Of a DNA stretch of 41,782 bases, positions 1-8,834 are shown piece by piece (within the stretch, counting starts at the first letter, position 1; each line of letters begins with the position of its first letter). A program made the position numbers and the translations under genes. The notes beneath the pieces are model-generated. The model worked only from the letters and a program-made list of their open reading frames with translations. It was not told the DNA's origin and ran no database searches. Location: positions 1 to 41,782 of the forward strand of contig JANQIE010000185.1 in NCBI GenBank assembly GCA_028282295.1. Direction: 5' to 3'. The stretch is from Desulfobacterales bacterium (GTDB lineage Bacteria > Desulfobacterota > Desulfobacteria > Desulfobacterales > JANQIE01).

Positions 1-107
1 GGCAAGGCCCGAGCATTTTTAAAACCGCAGGCATAGCGTGCTATGTCGAGGATTTTAAAAATGCGAGAACGCCGCCAGGGGCCAAAAGATGCTATTTCCG
101 GATGGGC
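1..107. repeat. Long palindromic repeat, copy 1 (cut by the window edge)
   Basis: The right end reads CTATTTCCGGATGGGCA (91-107), the inverted partner of TGYCCATCTGGAAATAG found at 376 and 13572. The inside is itself a large hairpin: GGCAAGGCCCGAGCATTTTT at the start faces AAAAATGCGAGAACGCCGCC further on, around a smaller GCATAGC/GCTATG stem. Combining this copy with the left part of copy 2 gives an inferred full element of about 140 bp. It is non-coding and resembles a REP/MITE-type element; the family name is unknown to me. Confidence 0.6.
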
Positions 108-141
108 ACGAGCTATAGAGGCTCGCACAAGAATAATTTCA

Positions 142-163
142 CATTTTTGCGCAAGCCCTAAGT
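142..163. repeat. Short dispersed motif, copy 1
   Basis: TTTTTGCGCAAGCCCTAA is preceded by TTCACA. Near-identical copies occur at about 335-352 (also preceded by TTCACA) and 5759-5776. All three lie between genes. Confidence 0.45.
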
Positions 164-328
164 CAATGGCATTGATTTCAACATAATAATTTAAACGTCG
201 ATTCACACACAAAAAGCAAGCTTATTTTTGTCCGCAGAACAGGGAAAAAATGATTGGAGGGGGGGGGAAAGGAAAAACAGACGGTTGCGCAAAACCGGCT
301 GGGGGAAAGAGCCACACGTTAAAAACTG

Positions 329-352
329 ATTTCACATTTTTTGCGCGAGCCC
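329..352. repeat. Short dispersed motif, copy 2
   Basis: TTCACATTTTTTGCGCGAGCCCT matches the copies at 142-163 and 5759-5776, with one to three differences. It may mark the edge of a larger degenerate repeat. Confidence 0.45.
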
Positions 353-375
353 TCAGGCGCCCGGATTCAGGTTGG

Positions 376-447
376 TGTCCATCTGGAAATAGTAGTTTTT
401 GGTTCCCGGCAAGGCCCGAGCATTTTTGGAACCGCAGGCATCGCAGG
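376..447. repeat. Long palindromic repeat, copy 2 (left half only)
   Basis: It starts with TGTCCATCTGGAAATAG, then runs through GGCAAGGCCCGAGCATTTTT and an ACCGCAGGCAT segment also present in copy 1. The right half of the element is missing; the sequence runs into the end of the neighbouring minus-strand gene at 458. Confidence 0.55.
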
Positions 448-457
448 CTACTGCCGG

Positions 458-2152
458 CTACAGATAACGGTCGATGATCGTATCCACCGCCTGGGCCGGA
501 ACCGGTTTGGAGAATAGATAGCCTTGGACCATGTCGCACCCGAGTTCCTGTAATCGAAGCATTTGCTCTTCGTGTTCGATGCCTTCGGCGACCACGTTCA
601 GGTTCAGTTTCTTGGCAAGCGCTACGATGGCTTTGACAATCTCGCTGCATTCGGTATCGGCGGTCAGTTGTTTGGTGAAGAAGCTGTCGATTTTCAATTC
701 GTCCAGGGGAAACTGCTGCAGGTAGGCCAATGATGAATAACCGGTTCCGAAATCGTCGATGGCCAGTTTGATGCCGATCGCCTTGATCTGTTTCAGGATG
801 CCGATCGATTTGCGGCTGTCTTCCATCAATACGCTTTCGGTGAGTTCAAGTTTCAAACTTTGCGGATCGATATCGATTTCGCGAATGCTTTCCAGCACAT
901 TGACGGTAAACCCCGATTGCATGAACTGACTGCCGGAGATATTGATGTTCAGGGTCAGGCGTTCGCAACCCGGACGCGCACTTTGCCATTTTTTGAGCTG
1001 GCGTCCGCCTTTCTTGATCATCCAATAACCGATCTGATTGATCAATCCGTTTTTCTCGGCAATCGGTATAAATTTATTGGGATAGACAACGCCGTGTTCG
1101 GGGTGATTCCAGCGGATCAGGGCTTCAAAACCGTTTAACCGGCGGTTTTCCAGGCGCAGGATCGGCTGGTAGTATATTTCAAACTCCTGCTTGGGCAGGC
1201 TCAGACGCAAATCGTTTTCCAGCCGCAACGCCGCGATGTCCTGTTCCAACATGCTGTTTTCAAAAGCCTTAATCTGTCCGCGGCCGTCTGATTTGCAGCG
1301 CGCCAGCACGATTTCAGCATCGCGTAAAACATTATCGGAAGATTTATAAAAATGGGTTTTGAGAACAACACCGATGCTGGTGCTGAGGTTCAATTTGATA
1401 TCGCCGATGTGAATCGGCGCTTCCAAAAGGCGGCGGCATTTTTCGACAAATTCGATGACGGCCTGGTGGTCGGCCAGATCCCGCACCAGCACCGCAAATT
1501 CATTACCGCTCAGACGCGCCACGGTATCGCCGGCGCGTATGCTTGTTTGCAGGCGGCGGGCAAACTCGACCAGGACCTTGTCGCCGACATTGTGCCCGTA
1601 GGCGTCATTGATATCCTTGAACAAGTCGATATCGATAATGAAAACGGCGAAGGAACGACCGGCGTTGCGCCGGCATTGGTCGATGGCGTGATTGAGTCGA
1701 TCACGAAAAACAGCGCGGCCCGGTAAGGCGGTGAGCGTGTCGCAAACAGCCACCTGGTTCACTTTTTTTTCAACCGCCGCAATTTTCTTGGCGCGCCTTT
1801 GAAGGCCGCGGGCAACGGAATCTTTGATGGTCGATAAATCAAGGGGTTTTTCCAGATAATCGCTCACTTCGAGCCGAATGGCTTTGAGTGAACTGTTCAT
1901 GCTGCCCCGACCGGTGATAACAATGGGAATGATGTCGGGCGATGTATGCTTGATACGCTCGATCACTTCGAGCCCGTTTATGTCGGGCAGGCATAAATCG
2001 GTGATCAGTACATCATAGGAACGCTCCTGACCCAGCCGGATACCACTTTCACCGTCGCTGGCGGAATCCACTTCGATTTCATTGGAGGCGAGGCCGAGTT
2101 TCAACGCTTTGCGAATGGAGATTTCATCATCAACAACTAGAATGCGATCCAT
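458..2152 (-). CDS. Response regulator with REC, GGDEF and EAL domains (probable c-di-GMP phosphodiesterase)
   Basis: The 564-residue protein has a receiver domain at 1-115 (phospho-acceptor Asp52 in LITDLCLP, Lys102 in YLEKP), a GGDEF domain at about 137-295 and an EAL domain at about 323-560. The GGDEF signature is SGNEF (215-219) instead of GG(D/E)EF, so diguanylate cyclase activity is unlikely; such domains often bind GTP and regulate the EAL partner. The EAL domain keeps its catalytic residues: FEALIRW (342-348), an NINIS segment, LELTES, IDDFGTGYSS, LKID, VAEGIE and QGYLFSKP. I infer a phosphorylation-controlled c-di-GMP hydrolase. It is the last gene of the minus-strand signalling array, separated by 443 bp from the NtrC-type gene, so it may have its own promoter. 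The soluble protein has no membrane segment. Confidence 0.9.
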   Translation of the reverse strand: MDRILVVDDEISIRKALKLGLASNEIEVDSASDGESGIRLGQERSYDVLITDLCLPDINGLEVIERIKHTSPDIIPIVITGRGSMNSSLKAIRLEVSDYLEKPLDLSTIKDSVARGLQRRAKKIAAVEKKVNQVAVCDTLTALPGRAVFRDRLNHAIDQCRRNAGRSFAVFIIDIDLFKDINDAYGHNVGDKVLVEFARRLQTSIRAGDTVARLSGNEFAVLVRDLADHQAVIEFVEKCRRLLEAPIHIGDIKLNLSTSIGVVLKTHFYKSSDNVLRDAEIVLARCKSDGRGQIKAFENSMLEQDIAALRLENDLRLSLPKQEFEIYYQPILRLENRRLNGFEALIRWNHPEHGVVYPNKFIPIAEKNGLINQIGYWMIKKGGRQLKKWQSARPGCERLTLNINISGSQFMQSGFTVNVLESIREIDIDPQSLKLELTESVLMEDSRKSIGILKQIKAIGIKLAIDDFGTGYSSLAYLQQFPLDELKIDSFFTKQLTADTECSEIVKAIVALAKKLNLNVVAEGIEHEEQMLRLQELGCDMVQGYLFSKPVPAQAVDTIIDRYL

Positions 2153-2595
2153 TACGTTTCTCTCTTAAAGTCGAATTGGTTTCAACAATTAGTGCCCATA
2201 CGGTTTTTCTTCTTCATCTGTAAAAGCACCAAGCATGCCAAGGCACCGCAGTATGTGCTGCCAAGGTGATTATCACATTATATCAAAAAGTTAAAGGCAG
2301 CATAAATTCACGGTTATCCTGCATCGACGGACTGATGGGGGCGAATGTTGAAAGTATTGTCAAACCCGGACGCCCGGGCTGGGCTGATACATTTTTTCAT
2401 ATAAAGATCAGACGGTTATGCGGGTGAGATTATTGTTAGCAAAGTGACAATATTAGAAGCTGTGTGATAAACAGATTTTCGCCCTAGGGCGAGGTGATTT
2501 TTTGTAGCGGCCCACAGGCTGTTTTGATGCCCGGCCTTTAAAACCGGCGTCAAAACATTTTTGCTTCCCCAACGCCGGTACCCAAGGTATCCGGA
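2153..2595. other. Intergenic spacer with palindromes
   Basis: No gene is seen. The stretch contains an imperfect hairpin at 2521-2556 (GTTTTGA facing TCAAAAC with a GC-rich inner stem), about 40 bases past the stop of the NtrC-type gene but without a U tract on the minus strand. A perfect 12-bp palindrome, CGCCCTAGGGCG, lies at 2480-2491. The promoter of the downstream REC-GGDEF-EAL gene should lie here, but I could not find a convincing sigma-70 or sigma-54 site. Confidence 0.5.
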
Positions 2596-3963
2596 TCAAT
2601 CGGGTTTGTAAGTCAGGCCGTATTTTTTGATGCGGTAGCGAAGTTTGTGCGGCGGGATTTTCATGAGCCGGGCGGCTTCGGTCACATTGCCGCGGGCCGA
2701 TTCCATGGCTTCTTGAATCAGGTTCTTCGTCACTTCCTGATAATCGTACTTGGGTTTGGACCGGGGCTTGGTCCCGGCGGTTTGATTCCCGTTGCGGCTT
2801 CCCAGCGCGTGCAAGTGTTCCGGCAAAAGCGCGTTGCCGTTCTCGATAAGAATAATCCGTTCAACGGTGTTGCGCAATTCGCGCACATTGCCGGGCCAAT
2901 TGTATTCCAGCAGCATGGTTTGGGCCTTGGCATCGATCCGGGCAAAATTCTTGCCGAACTTTTTGTTGTATTGATCCATGAAGTGCTGGGTGAGCAGGAT
3001 GATGTCTTCGGGCCGGCGTCGCAACGGCGGCAGGTCAACCCGGATGACGTTAAGCCGGAAAAATAGATCGCGTCTGAACGTGCCGGCTTCGACGGCTTCG
3101 TCCAGATCGGTGTTGGTGGCGGCAATGATCCGGGCGGAGACACGAATTCTACGGCTGCCGCCGATCCGATAAAACGCACGGTCTTCCAGCACGGCCAGCA
3201 GCTTTACCTGTGCCGACAGCGGCATGGCGCCGATTTCATCCAAAAAGAGGGTCCCGCCGGCGGCTTCCTCAAAATGCCCTTTTCGTCCGTCGGATCTTGC
3301 ACCGGTGAATGCGCCGCGTTCGTAGCCGAACAATTCACTCTCAACCAGGTCTTTGGCAATGGCGCCGCAATTGACGGTGATAAATGGTCCGGGTATGTCA
3401 CAGCCCTGATAATGGGTGGCTTTGGCCAAAACACCCTTGCCGGCGCCGCTTTCCCCCATGATCAACAACGGCGTGTCAGGACTTTGCGAGGCTTTGCGGG
3501 CAATTTCGATGCTGGCTTTGATTACGGGATTTTTGCCGATGAGATCAAATTTATATTTTTCCAGCTTTGGTTTCTGGATGGTTCGAAGTTGTTTTTTCAA
3601 CGCCCGGTTTTCAAGGGCGTGTTCCAGCGACAACATCAGGTCCTGCGCATCGATCGGTTTTACCAGGTAGTCATACGCGCCCAGCTTGATCGCCCTGACG
3701 ATGGTTTTTACCTCTTCGACCGCCGTGACCATGATGACGGTCACTTCCGGATAGCGCGCTTTGATCTGTTCCAGCACTTCGACCCCGTCATCCTCCTGCA
3801 ACCTGATGTCCAGCAGGACGATTTCGGGGCTTTCATCATGAACCAGTTTCAGGGCTTCGTCGGCGTTTTTGGCGGTCAGCGCAATATATTTTTTCGACAG
3901 GATCATTGACAGGGCGGATCGAATACTCTTGTCATCGTCGACAACCAGAATTTTTGCATCCAT
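2596..3963 (-). CDS. NtrC-family sigma-54-dependent response regulator
   Basis: The 455-residue protein has a receiver domain at 1-120 (Asp52), a sigma-54-interacting AAA+ domain at about 140-370 and a Fis-type helix-turn-helix at the C-terminus ([20 protein letters not shown]). It shows Walker A GESGAGKG (170-177), an intact GAFTGA loop (217-222) that contacts sigma-54, and Walker B GGTLFLDE (236-243), so it should be an active enhancer-binding protein. The start at 3963 is chosen because GGAGAACTAAG sits just upstream and because it lies one base after the TAA of the kinase gene. A 26-codon upstream extension is possible but would lie inside that gene. Tight coupling makes the upstream REC-PAS histidine kinase its likely phosphodonor. 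Target promoters are unknown. Confidence 0.95.
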   Translation of the reverse strand: MDAKILVVDDDKSIRSALSMILSKKYIALTAKNADEALKLVHDESPEIVLLDIRLQEDDGVEVLEQIKARYPEVTVIMVTAVEEVKTIVRAIKLGAYDYLVKPIDAQDLMLSLEHALENRALKKQLRTIQKPKLEKYKFDLIGKNPVIKASIEIARKASQSPDTPLLIMGESGAGKGVLAKATHYQGCDIPGPFITVNCGAIAKDLVESELFGYERGAFTGARSDGRKGHFEEAAGGTLFLDEIGAMPLSAQVKLLAVLEDRAFYRIGGSRRIRVSARIIAATNTDLDEAVEAGTFRRDLFFRLNVIRVDLPPLRRRPEDIILLTQHFMDQYNKKFGKNFARIDAKAQTMLLEYNWPGNVRELRNTVERIILIENGNALLPEHLHALGSRNGNQTAGTKPRSKPKYDYQEVTKNLIQEAMESARGNVTEAARLMKIPPHKLRYRIKKYGLTYKPD

Positions 3964-3964
3964 C

Positions 3965-5503
3965 TTAGTTCTCCATGAACGCTTGATAAGCGGTGGGCAG
4001 CTCGATGATAAAGGTTGTGCCTTCGCCGGGTTTACTTTCAAAAGAAAACGCCCCGCCCTGCCGTTTGATGATCTGGTGCGATATGCTCAACCCCAGCCCG
4101 GTGCCGGTGGCTTTGGTCGTAAAGAAAGGGTTGAAGACATCCTCCTGGTGCTCAGACTTGATACCCGGCCCGGTATCACGAACTTTCAAAAATACAGCTT
4201 CCTTGGCATCACTAAGTGATGAGGCACCCATGGAAGTCAGAATTCTGATCAGCCCATTGTTCCCCATGGCTTCCATGGCATTGGCGACAACGTTGTTGAT
4301 GACCTGCTGCAACCCGATTACGTCGCCCTGGACGGGTATCAAGCCACTGGTCAACTCCAGTTTCAATTCCGTATTGGTCTCCCGTAATCTGGTCGACCAG
4401 AATTTGATGCTTTCCTTGACGAGAACATTCAGATCAATTTCATCCGGCGATTGCACCGGCGGCCGGGCAAAGTCCAGAACCCGTTTGATAATGCCTTCAA
4501 TGCGATTGATGCTCTCCTTTATTTCACCGAACAACTCTTTTTCCTGTGCCGTTCGTTTATATTTGTCTTCATCGCGCAGGATGTCGGTAAATAGATTGAT
4601 GCTGGCCAGCGGGTTCCTGATTTCGTGCGCGATACCACCGGACAACTGTCCCAATGAAGACAGGCGATACGCCCGGATCAGGTGTTCCTCCAGTTTTTTC
4701 TGCTCCGTGATATCGCTGATGCGGATGATTGCATTGCCTTCACCTTTGTCTTTGTCGTGCATGGGATAGATGACAACTTCTTCGATCCGGGACACATCTT
4801 TTAAGCCCTGCCGTTCGAACGTCATTGGTTTGCCGCTTTCAATGGCCACTTTGAAGTTGCAATGGCTGCACGGTTCCTGCCGGCCGGCCAGGATACGAAA
4901 GCAGGGCCTGCCGACAATATCCCGGAAGCGGGACGCCTGCGCGTATTCTTTGGCAGCCCGGTTCAGTACTTTTATCCGCATCTTGCGATTGAGCATGATC
5001 AACGGCTCGGAAATACCGTCGAAGACCGATTGCAACGTGGTTTTACTCTGCAAAAGTTTCTGATCGACTTTACGCCGTTCCTGGACTTCTTTCTTCAGTT
5101 CTTCAAACAGTTTCTGGTTTTCAATGCGCAATTTGCGTTTTTCAAGCGCACGCTTGACGGTGATAAGCAGATCGTCGATCTGAATAAGGGGCTTGGTGAG
5201 ATAATCAAAGGCACCGTCTTCTTTCAGGGCTTTGACGGCGTTTTCAAAGGACGCGTTACCGGTCAGGATGACTACTTCGATATTCGGGTCGAAGCGTTTA
5301 ATCCGCCGCAGGACCTCCAACCCGTTTATCCCGGGCATGGTCATATCGGTGATGGCCAACCCGATCGGCCGGGTGTTCATCAATTCCATTGCCTCTTCAC
5401 CGTTGCCGGCCCGGAAAACCCGGTAGTTTTCGGCGGTCAACAGCGTATCGAGCATTGTCAGAATGTCCGGATCATCGTCTATGAGTAAAATATTGTCGGT
5501 CAT
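3965..5503 (-). CDS. Hybrid sensor histidine kinase: REC - PAS - HisKA - HATPase
   Basis: The 512-residue soluble protein has an N-terminal receiver domain (Asp53), a coiled linker, a PAS domain at about 155-265, a dimerisation/phosphotransfer domain with His293 in AHEIRNPLASI, and an ATPase domain with N box, VRDTGPGIKSE and [10 protein letters not shown]. The PAS domain carries three cysteines (Cys201, Cys212, Cys215) in a C-x10-C-x2-C arrangement that could bind a metal, heme or Fe-S cofactor; this is inference. An N-terminal receiver on a kinase suggests it is itself controlled by another kinase, possibly the membrane kinase upstream. The ATG at 5503 follows a GGTGA sequence; a GTG three codons earlier (5512) is possible. 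It is one base away from the NtrC-type regulator, its probable partner. Confidence 0.92.
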   Translation of the reverse strand: MTDNILLIDDDPDILTMLDTLLTAENYRVFRAGNGEEAMELMNTRPIGLAITDMTMPGINGLEVLRRIKRFDPNIEVVILTGNASFENAVKALKEDGAFDYLTKPLIQIDDLLITVKRALEKRKLRIENQKLFEELKKEVQERRKVDQKLLQSKTTLQSVFDGISEPLIMLNRKMRIKVLNRAAKEYAQASRFRDIVGRPCFRILAGRQEPCSHCNFKVAIESGKPMTFERQGLKDVSRIEEVVIYPMHDKDKGEGNAIIRISDITEQKKLEEHLIRAYRLSSLGQLSGGIAHEIRNPLASINLFTDILRDEDKYKRTAQEKELFGEIKESINRIEGIIKRVLDFARPPVQSPDEIDLNVLVKESIKFWSTRLRETNTELKLELTSGLIPVQGDVIGLQQVINNVVANAMEAMGNNGLIRILTSMGASSLSDAKEAVFLKVRDTGPGIKSEHQEDVFNPFFTTKATGTGLGLSISHQIIKRQGGAFSFESKPGEGTTFIIELPTAYQAFMEN

Positions 5504-5846
5504 TGCATTCACCGCAACGCCCAGCCTTTATCTGTTTCGGTAAGGCGGCATGTTAGATAATATGCTTGAATTATTCGTTTTTTTGAGATTGATCACTTTA
5601 GCCCGCAAATGGGTTCTCACGTGATTAATATCGGTCCTAAAGTCAAAACCTTTACATTTAAAAAACACCCCTTTTGCCCGGTTACGCGGCCAATGCGCGT
5701 GTTCGGGCCGATTGGGATGCGCCTTCGTGGCAATAGCGAATCCTTTGCGGTGTGAGGGATTTTTGCGCGAGCCCTAAGGGCCGCAAAAAAAATAAATTAT
5801 CCCAAGTACGGATGTATTTTGGGATATTTTATTTTTTTTTGCGACC
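5504..5846. other. Intergenic spacer between kinase and diguanylate cyclase genes
   Basis: No gene is seen. It contains the third copy of the TTTTTGCGCGAGCCCTAA motif (5759-5776) directly next to a long A/T-rich inverted repeat (5778-5847) that acts as a terminator for the cyclase gene. The rest, about 5513-5750, is where a separate promoter for the REC-PAS kinase/NtrC pair would lie; I found no clear consensus. Confidence 0.5.
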
Positions 5847-5847
5847 C
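5778..5847 (-). terminator. Intrinsic terminator, probably bidirectional
   Basis: Two arms (5778-5804 and 5820-5847) are nearly perfect inverted copies, GGGYCGC followed by an A tract and TATCCCA. Read on the minus strand, a TATCCCA/TGGGATA stem is followed by a long T-rich tract, immediately after the TAG stop of the diguanylate cyclase gene. The plus strand shows the same pattern. Confidence 0.7.
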
Positions 5848-6788
5848 TAATTTGTTGTCGCATTGGAAGGGTCGTTCGAATTTGTCGGTGGCGGTTCGTT
5901 GCGGTGTTTACCGGCGTCCTTGGCCTTGGCCAGTGATTTGTTGGCCGCTTTGATCAGATCGGTTTTGTCCAGGGCATCCTGCGGATAAAACGCCCCGCCC
6001 ATGCTGACGGAAATTTTGTCATGCCGGTCCTCATACGTAAACGAATAGTTGTGGATGCGCGTCATTAAACGCTCGATCACGCCGGCGATTTCTTCTTTGG
6101 AGATCTCGTTCATGATAATCAGGAACTCTTCACCGCCGTAACGAAATATCCGATCGCTGGCGCGCAACTCACTCTGGATGACACCACTTAAACTGGTGAG
6201 TACGTGGTCGCCGAAAAGATGGCCATGGGTTTCGTTGATGTTTTTAAATTGATCGATATCCAGGACCAAAACAAAAAAGGTGCGCCCATACCGGTTAGAC
6301 AGCTCAATTTCCTGATCAAGGCAATTTTGCAAGTAGCGATAATTATACAGTCCGGTCAACGGGTCCTTGATTGACAGCTCCTCCAATTGCTGGATCAGGC
6401 AGCGGTTGCTGATTTCGAGTTTTCTTTTTTCAATCACCCGGTGAACGGCGTTCAAAAGGACGTCGATGTCTTCCAGCGGTTTACGGAAATAGTCATAGGC
6501 GCCGTGACGCAGGCAATCGATCGCCGTGGCTTCGTCGCTGTGCCCGGTGAGGATAATTACATCCGTGTTCGCTTCCTTGGTCTTGACTTCACGCAACACT
6601 TCGATGCCGTCCATGACCGGCATGCGGATGTCGGTAATGATCAAGCCCGGATCAAATTCCTGAAACCGTTCAATCCCTTCCCTGCCGTTGCTTGCGGTTA
6701 CGATCTGGTAACCTTCGTTTTTCAGCAGATTGGATAAAAGGTTTACGATATCTTGCTCATCATCGATGATTAGAATAATTTCACGCAT
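5847..6788 (-). CDS. Response regulator diguanylate cyclase (REC-GGDEF)
   Basis: The 313-residue protein has a receiver domain at 1-120 (Asp53 in IITDIRMP, Lys103 in FRKP) and a GGDEF domain at about 137-300. The active-site signature is GGEEF (218-222). Five residues before it is an intact RxxD inhibitory site (RASD, 209-212), so product inhibition by c-di-GMP is expected. DIDQFKNINETHGH supplies the metal and GTP-binding residues. The protein should make c-di-GMP from two GTP when phosphorylated. It lies 33 bp downstream of the membrane histidine kinase, its likely phosphodonor, and ends in a strong terminator. The C-terminal tail is low-complexity (Pro, Asn, Thr). PleD/WspR-like in architecture, but no gene symbol is assigned. 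Confidence 0.95.
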   Translation of the reverse strand: MREIILIIDDEQDIVNLLSNLLKNEGYQIVTASNGREGIERFQEFDPGLIITDIRMPVMDGIEVLREVKTKEANTDVIILTGHSDEATAIDCLRHGAYDYFRKPLEDIDVLLNAVHRVIEKRKLEISNRCLIQQLEELSIKDPLTGLYNYRYLQNCLDQEIELSNRYGRTFFVLVLDIDQFKNINETHGHLFGDHVLTSLSGVIQSELRASDRIFRYGGEEFLIIMNEISKEEIAGVIERLMTRIHNYSFTYEDRHDKISVSMGGAFYPQDALDKTDLIKAANKSLAKAKDAGKHRNEPPPTNSNDPSNATTN

Positions 6789-6821
6789 AAGACGTCATAA
6801 CCTCAGAATGAATCGTCAGCC

Positions 6822-8789
6822 TCAGGCAGCGGTTTGGGCGGTCGAGTCCGTAGATTTGTTCGCAACTTTAAGTTGCGCAATGGGCAGTTTTATCTTAAAT
6901 GTCGTGCCTTGCGGTCCGGTTTCGGCGATTTCAATTTTACCATGATGGTCGTTGATAATGCCGTAACTGATCGAAAGCCCCAATCCCGTTCCCTTGCCGA
7001 CTTCTTTGGTGGTAAAGAACGGGTCGAAAATATTTTCCCGATCGGCTTTGGCGATCCCACCGCCGGTGTCCTTGATAACAATCTCGATTTGCTCGTTATT
7101 GGGCGACGAGCACCGGGTTGTAATCGCTATCGATTTTTCATAACCGTTTTGAGTATCTTCATTCGCAGCCCGTTCGTCAATAGCGTCCCGGGCATTGGTA
7201 ACCAAATTCAAAAATACCTGCTCCAACTGGTTGACGTCCCCTTCGATTTCGGGCAGTTCCGGATCGAGATTCTTTTCTATTTCAATGTTCCGCAGCCGCA
7301 ATTGTTCACCGATCATCAGGAAGGATTCATCGATCACGCTGTTGACATCCACCGGGAAAAACTCGGCTTTGGATTGGCGTGAAAATGTTCTAAGATGATT
7401 GATGATATTCATCATCCTTTCCGTGTTGCGCTCGATCGGTTCGATCTGGGCCTTGAAGTTGTCAATGGTTAAATTACCCTTGGCAATAAAGCGTTGGATC
7501 AATTGGGCGTTGCCGCGGATGACCATCAAGGGCTGGTTTAATTCATGGGCCACCCCGGCGGCCAGTTCCCCGATGGACGCCAGCTTGCCCGATTGCACAA
7601 GTTGAGCCTGGGTGCGTTTAAGTTTTTGATAGGCTTCTTTGAGCGACTCTTCGGCGTGATAGCGGTCGGTGACATCGCGGATGATGCCGCGAAATCCGGT
7701 GGGCAGCCCCTCCGCATTCTTGATCAAGGATACGGAAGCCTCCATGAACCGCTTGGTTCCGTCATTGCGTACAATTTTCCAATCGAATTCGCGTGACGGT
7801 TTATGTGAAACATAGACCTTGTTAAAAACATGAAAGATACTGCCGGCATCGGTGGTATCGGTAAAACTGCGATAGTGTTTGCCGACAAGATCATCGCGGC
7901 TGTACCCGGTTATCTTGGAAAATGCCAAATTGAAAAATTTCAATTTCCCGGAAGTATCAAATTCGTAATAGCCCTCTTCCATGTTTTCCAGAATATTGCG
8001 GTATTTCTCCTCACTTTCGCGCAGATGCTCCTCGGCGCGATTACGCTCCATTATTTCCTGTTTCAGGATTTTGTTCGCGCGCAACAACTGCCCGGTTCTT
8101 TCTTCCACCTTTGATTCAAGCTCCAGATTGGCCTGGTATACTTTTTCCTGCTCGGCTTCCAGCAGCCGGGCCTGGATAAATTGCCGGCGTGAATACAGTT
8201 CAATTGAATAGCAGGCAAAAATGCCGAACAGATTCCCGGTTAAAAAGAAAAAGTTGTTGTTGATCAACCTGGGCAGGGGGGTATGATTAATCCAAATGGC
8301 GGCGATCTCATAGCCGACGACAATCAAAAAACCGGCCGCGGTGGCATACAAAAAATCAAGTTTAAAAAAAGTATAACCAAAAATAAACACGAGAATCAAC
8401 CCGGCATAGTAGGAACTGTTGCCGGGATAAGGGGAGATCATGATCATCGCGATAATGCCCAGCCCCGCTATCAGCACGACAAAGGCGATGCAGATCTGCA
8501 TATATTTTTGGAAATTCTTTTTAAAGGAGAATAAAAAGACGGCAAGCGCAAAGGGAGAAAAAATGGCATAGCGGATAAACCAGAGGCGATACTTGGCCTC
8601 GGGCACGATCCATGCGTCAAGAATGCCGAACACGCCGAAAAACACGATCGACAGCAGCAGGGCGATTCTTACATGACGTAACGATTTTTCGAAATGCTCT
8701 TTTTTGTAGTATTTTTCTATGTCTTTGGGAAACGTCAGCGTAAACAGGTTTAAATCCACACGCTCCCATGATGTCTTCGTATCAGTCAT
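6822..8789 (-). CDS. Membrane histidine kinase: six-helix sensor - PAS - HisKA - HATPase
   Basis: The 655-residue protein has about six N-terminal membrane helices (roughly 41-60, 71-90, 97-118, 124-142, 146-166, 178-199), a coiled coil (about 203-260), a PAS domain (about 260-380), a phosphotransfer domain with His415 in [10 protein letters not shown], and an ATPase domain with [16 protein letters not shown] and [10 protein letters not shown]. The sensor region shares DxxIVP, SSYYAGL and LINN-x-FFL with the PP2C phosphatase encoded just upstream, so the two appear to use the same membrane input module. No receiver domain is attached; the REC-GGDEF protein 33 bp downstream is the obvious target. 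AGAGAT precedes the ATG. The ligand is unknown; the near absence of a periplasmic loop suggests a signal in the membrane or a small lipophilic molecule (inference). Confidence 0.93.
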   Translation of the reverse strand: MTDTKTSWERVDLNLFTLTFPKDIEKYYKKEHFEKSLRHVRIALLLSIVFFGVFGILDAWIVPEAKYRLWFIRYAIFSPFALAVFLFSFKKNFQKYMQICIAFVVLIAGLGIIAMIMISPYPGNSSYYAGLILVFIFGYTFFKLDFLYATAAGFLIVVGYEIAAIWINHTPLPRLINNNFFFLTGNLFGIFACYSIELYSRRQFIQARLLEAEQEKVYQANLELESKVEERTGQLLRANKILKQEIMERNRAEEHLRESEEKYRNILENMEEGYYEFDTSGKLKFFNLAFSKITGYSRDDLVGKHYRSFTDTTDAGSIFHVFNKVYVSHKPSREFDWKIVRNDGTKRFMEASVSLIKNAEGLPTGFRGIIRDVTDRYHAEESLKEAYQKLKRTQAQLVQSGKLASIGELAAGVAHELNQPLMVIRGNAQLIQRFIAKGNLTIDNFKAQIEPIERNTERMMNIINHLRTFSRQSKAEFFPVDVNSVIDESFLMIGEQLRLRNIEIEKNLDPELPEIEGDVNQLEQVFLNLVTNARDAIDERAANEDTQNGYEKSIAITTRCSSPNNEQIEIVIKDTGGGIAKADRENIFDPFFTTKEVGKGTGLGLSISYGIINDHHGKIEIAETGPQGTTFKIKLPIAQLKVANKSTDSTAQTAA

Positions 8790-8834
8790 TGATTTTATCT
8801 CTGGTCATAGAAAGTCAAGCAGGTTTGCGGTCGA

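Larger units (their letters stand above)
1..457. other. Non-coding, repeat-rich left end
   Basis: I see no convincing gene here; short ORFs lack ribosome sites and family motifs. The stretch holds two copies of a palindromic repeat (1-107 and 376-447), two copies of a TTTTTGCGC(A/G)AGCCCT motif (about 146-163 and 335-352), and a run of nine G (259-267). It lies downstream of the minus-strand REC-GGDEF-EAL gene, so it should also contain that gene's transcription end, but no classical terminator is obvious apart from the palindromic repeats. Confidence 0.6.

Noticed and set aside
222-650. Minus-strand frame of 142 codons at the left end
   Set aside because: It overlaps repeats and the end of the REC-GGDEF-EAL gene in another frame, has Arg/Pro/Ser-rich composition typical of chance translation, and no ribosome site.
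2190-2215. Possible sigma-54 promoter (TGGGCACTAATTGTTGA, minus strand)
   Set aside because: The GG and GC elements do not have the required spacing; TTGC is not present at the -12 position.
3274-3909. Long plus-strand frame of 211 codons opposite the NtrC-type gene
   Set aside because: Antisense shadow of a well-supported gene with Walker and GAFTGA motifs.
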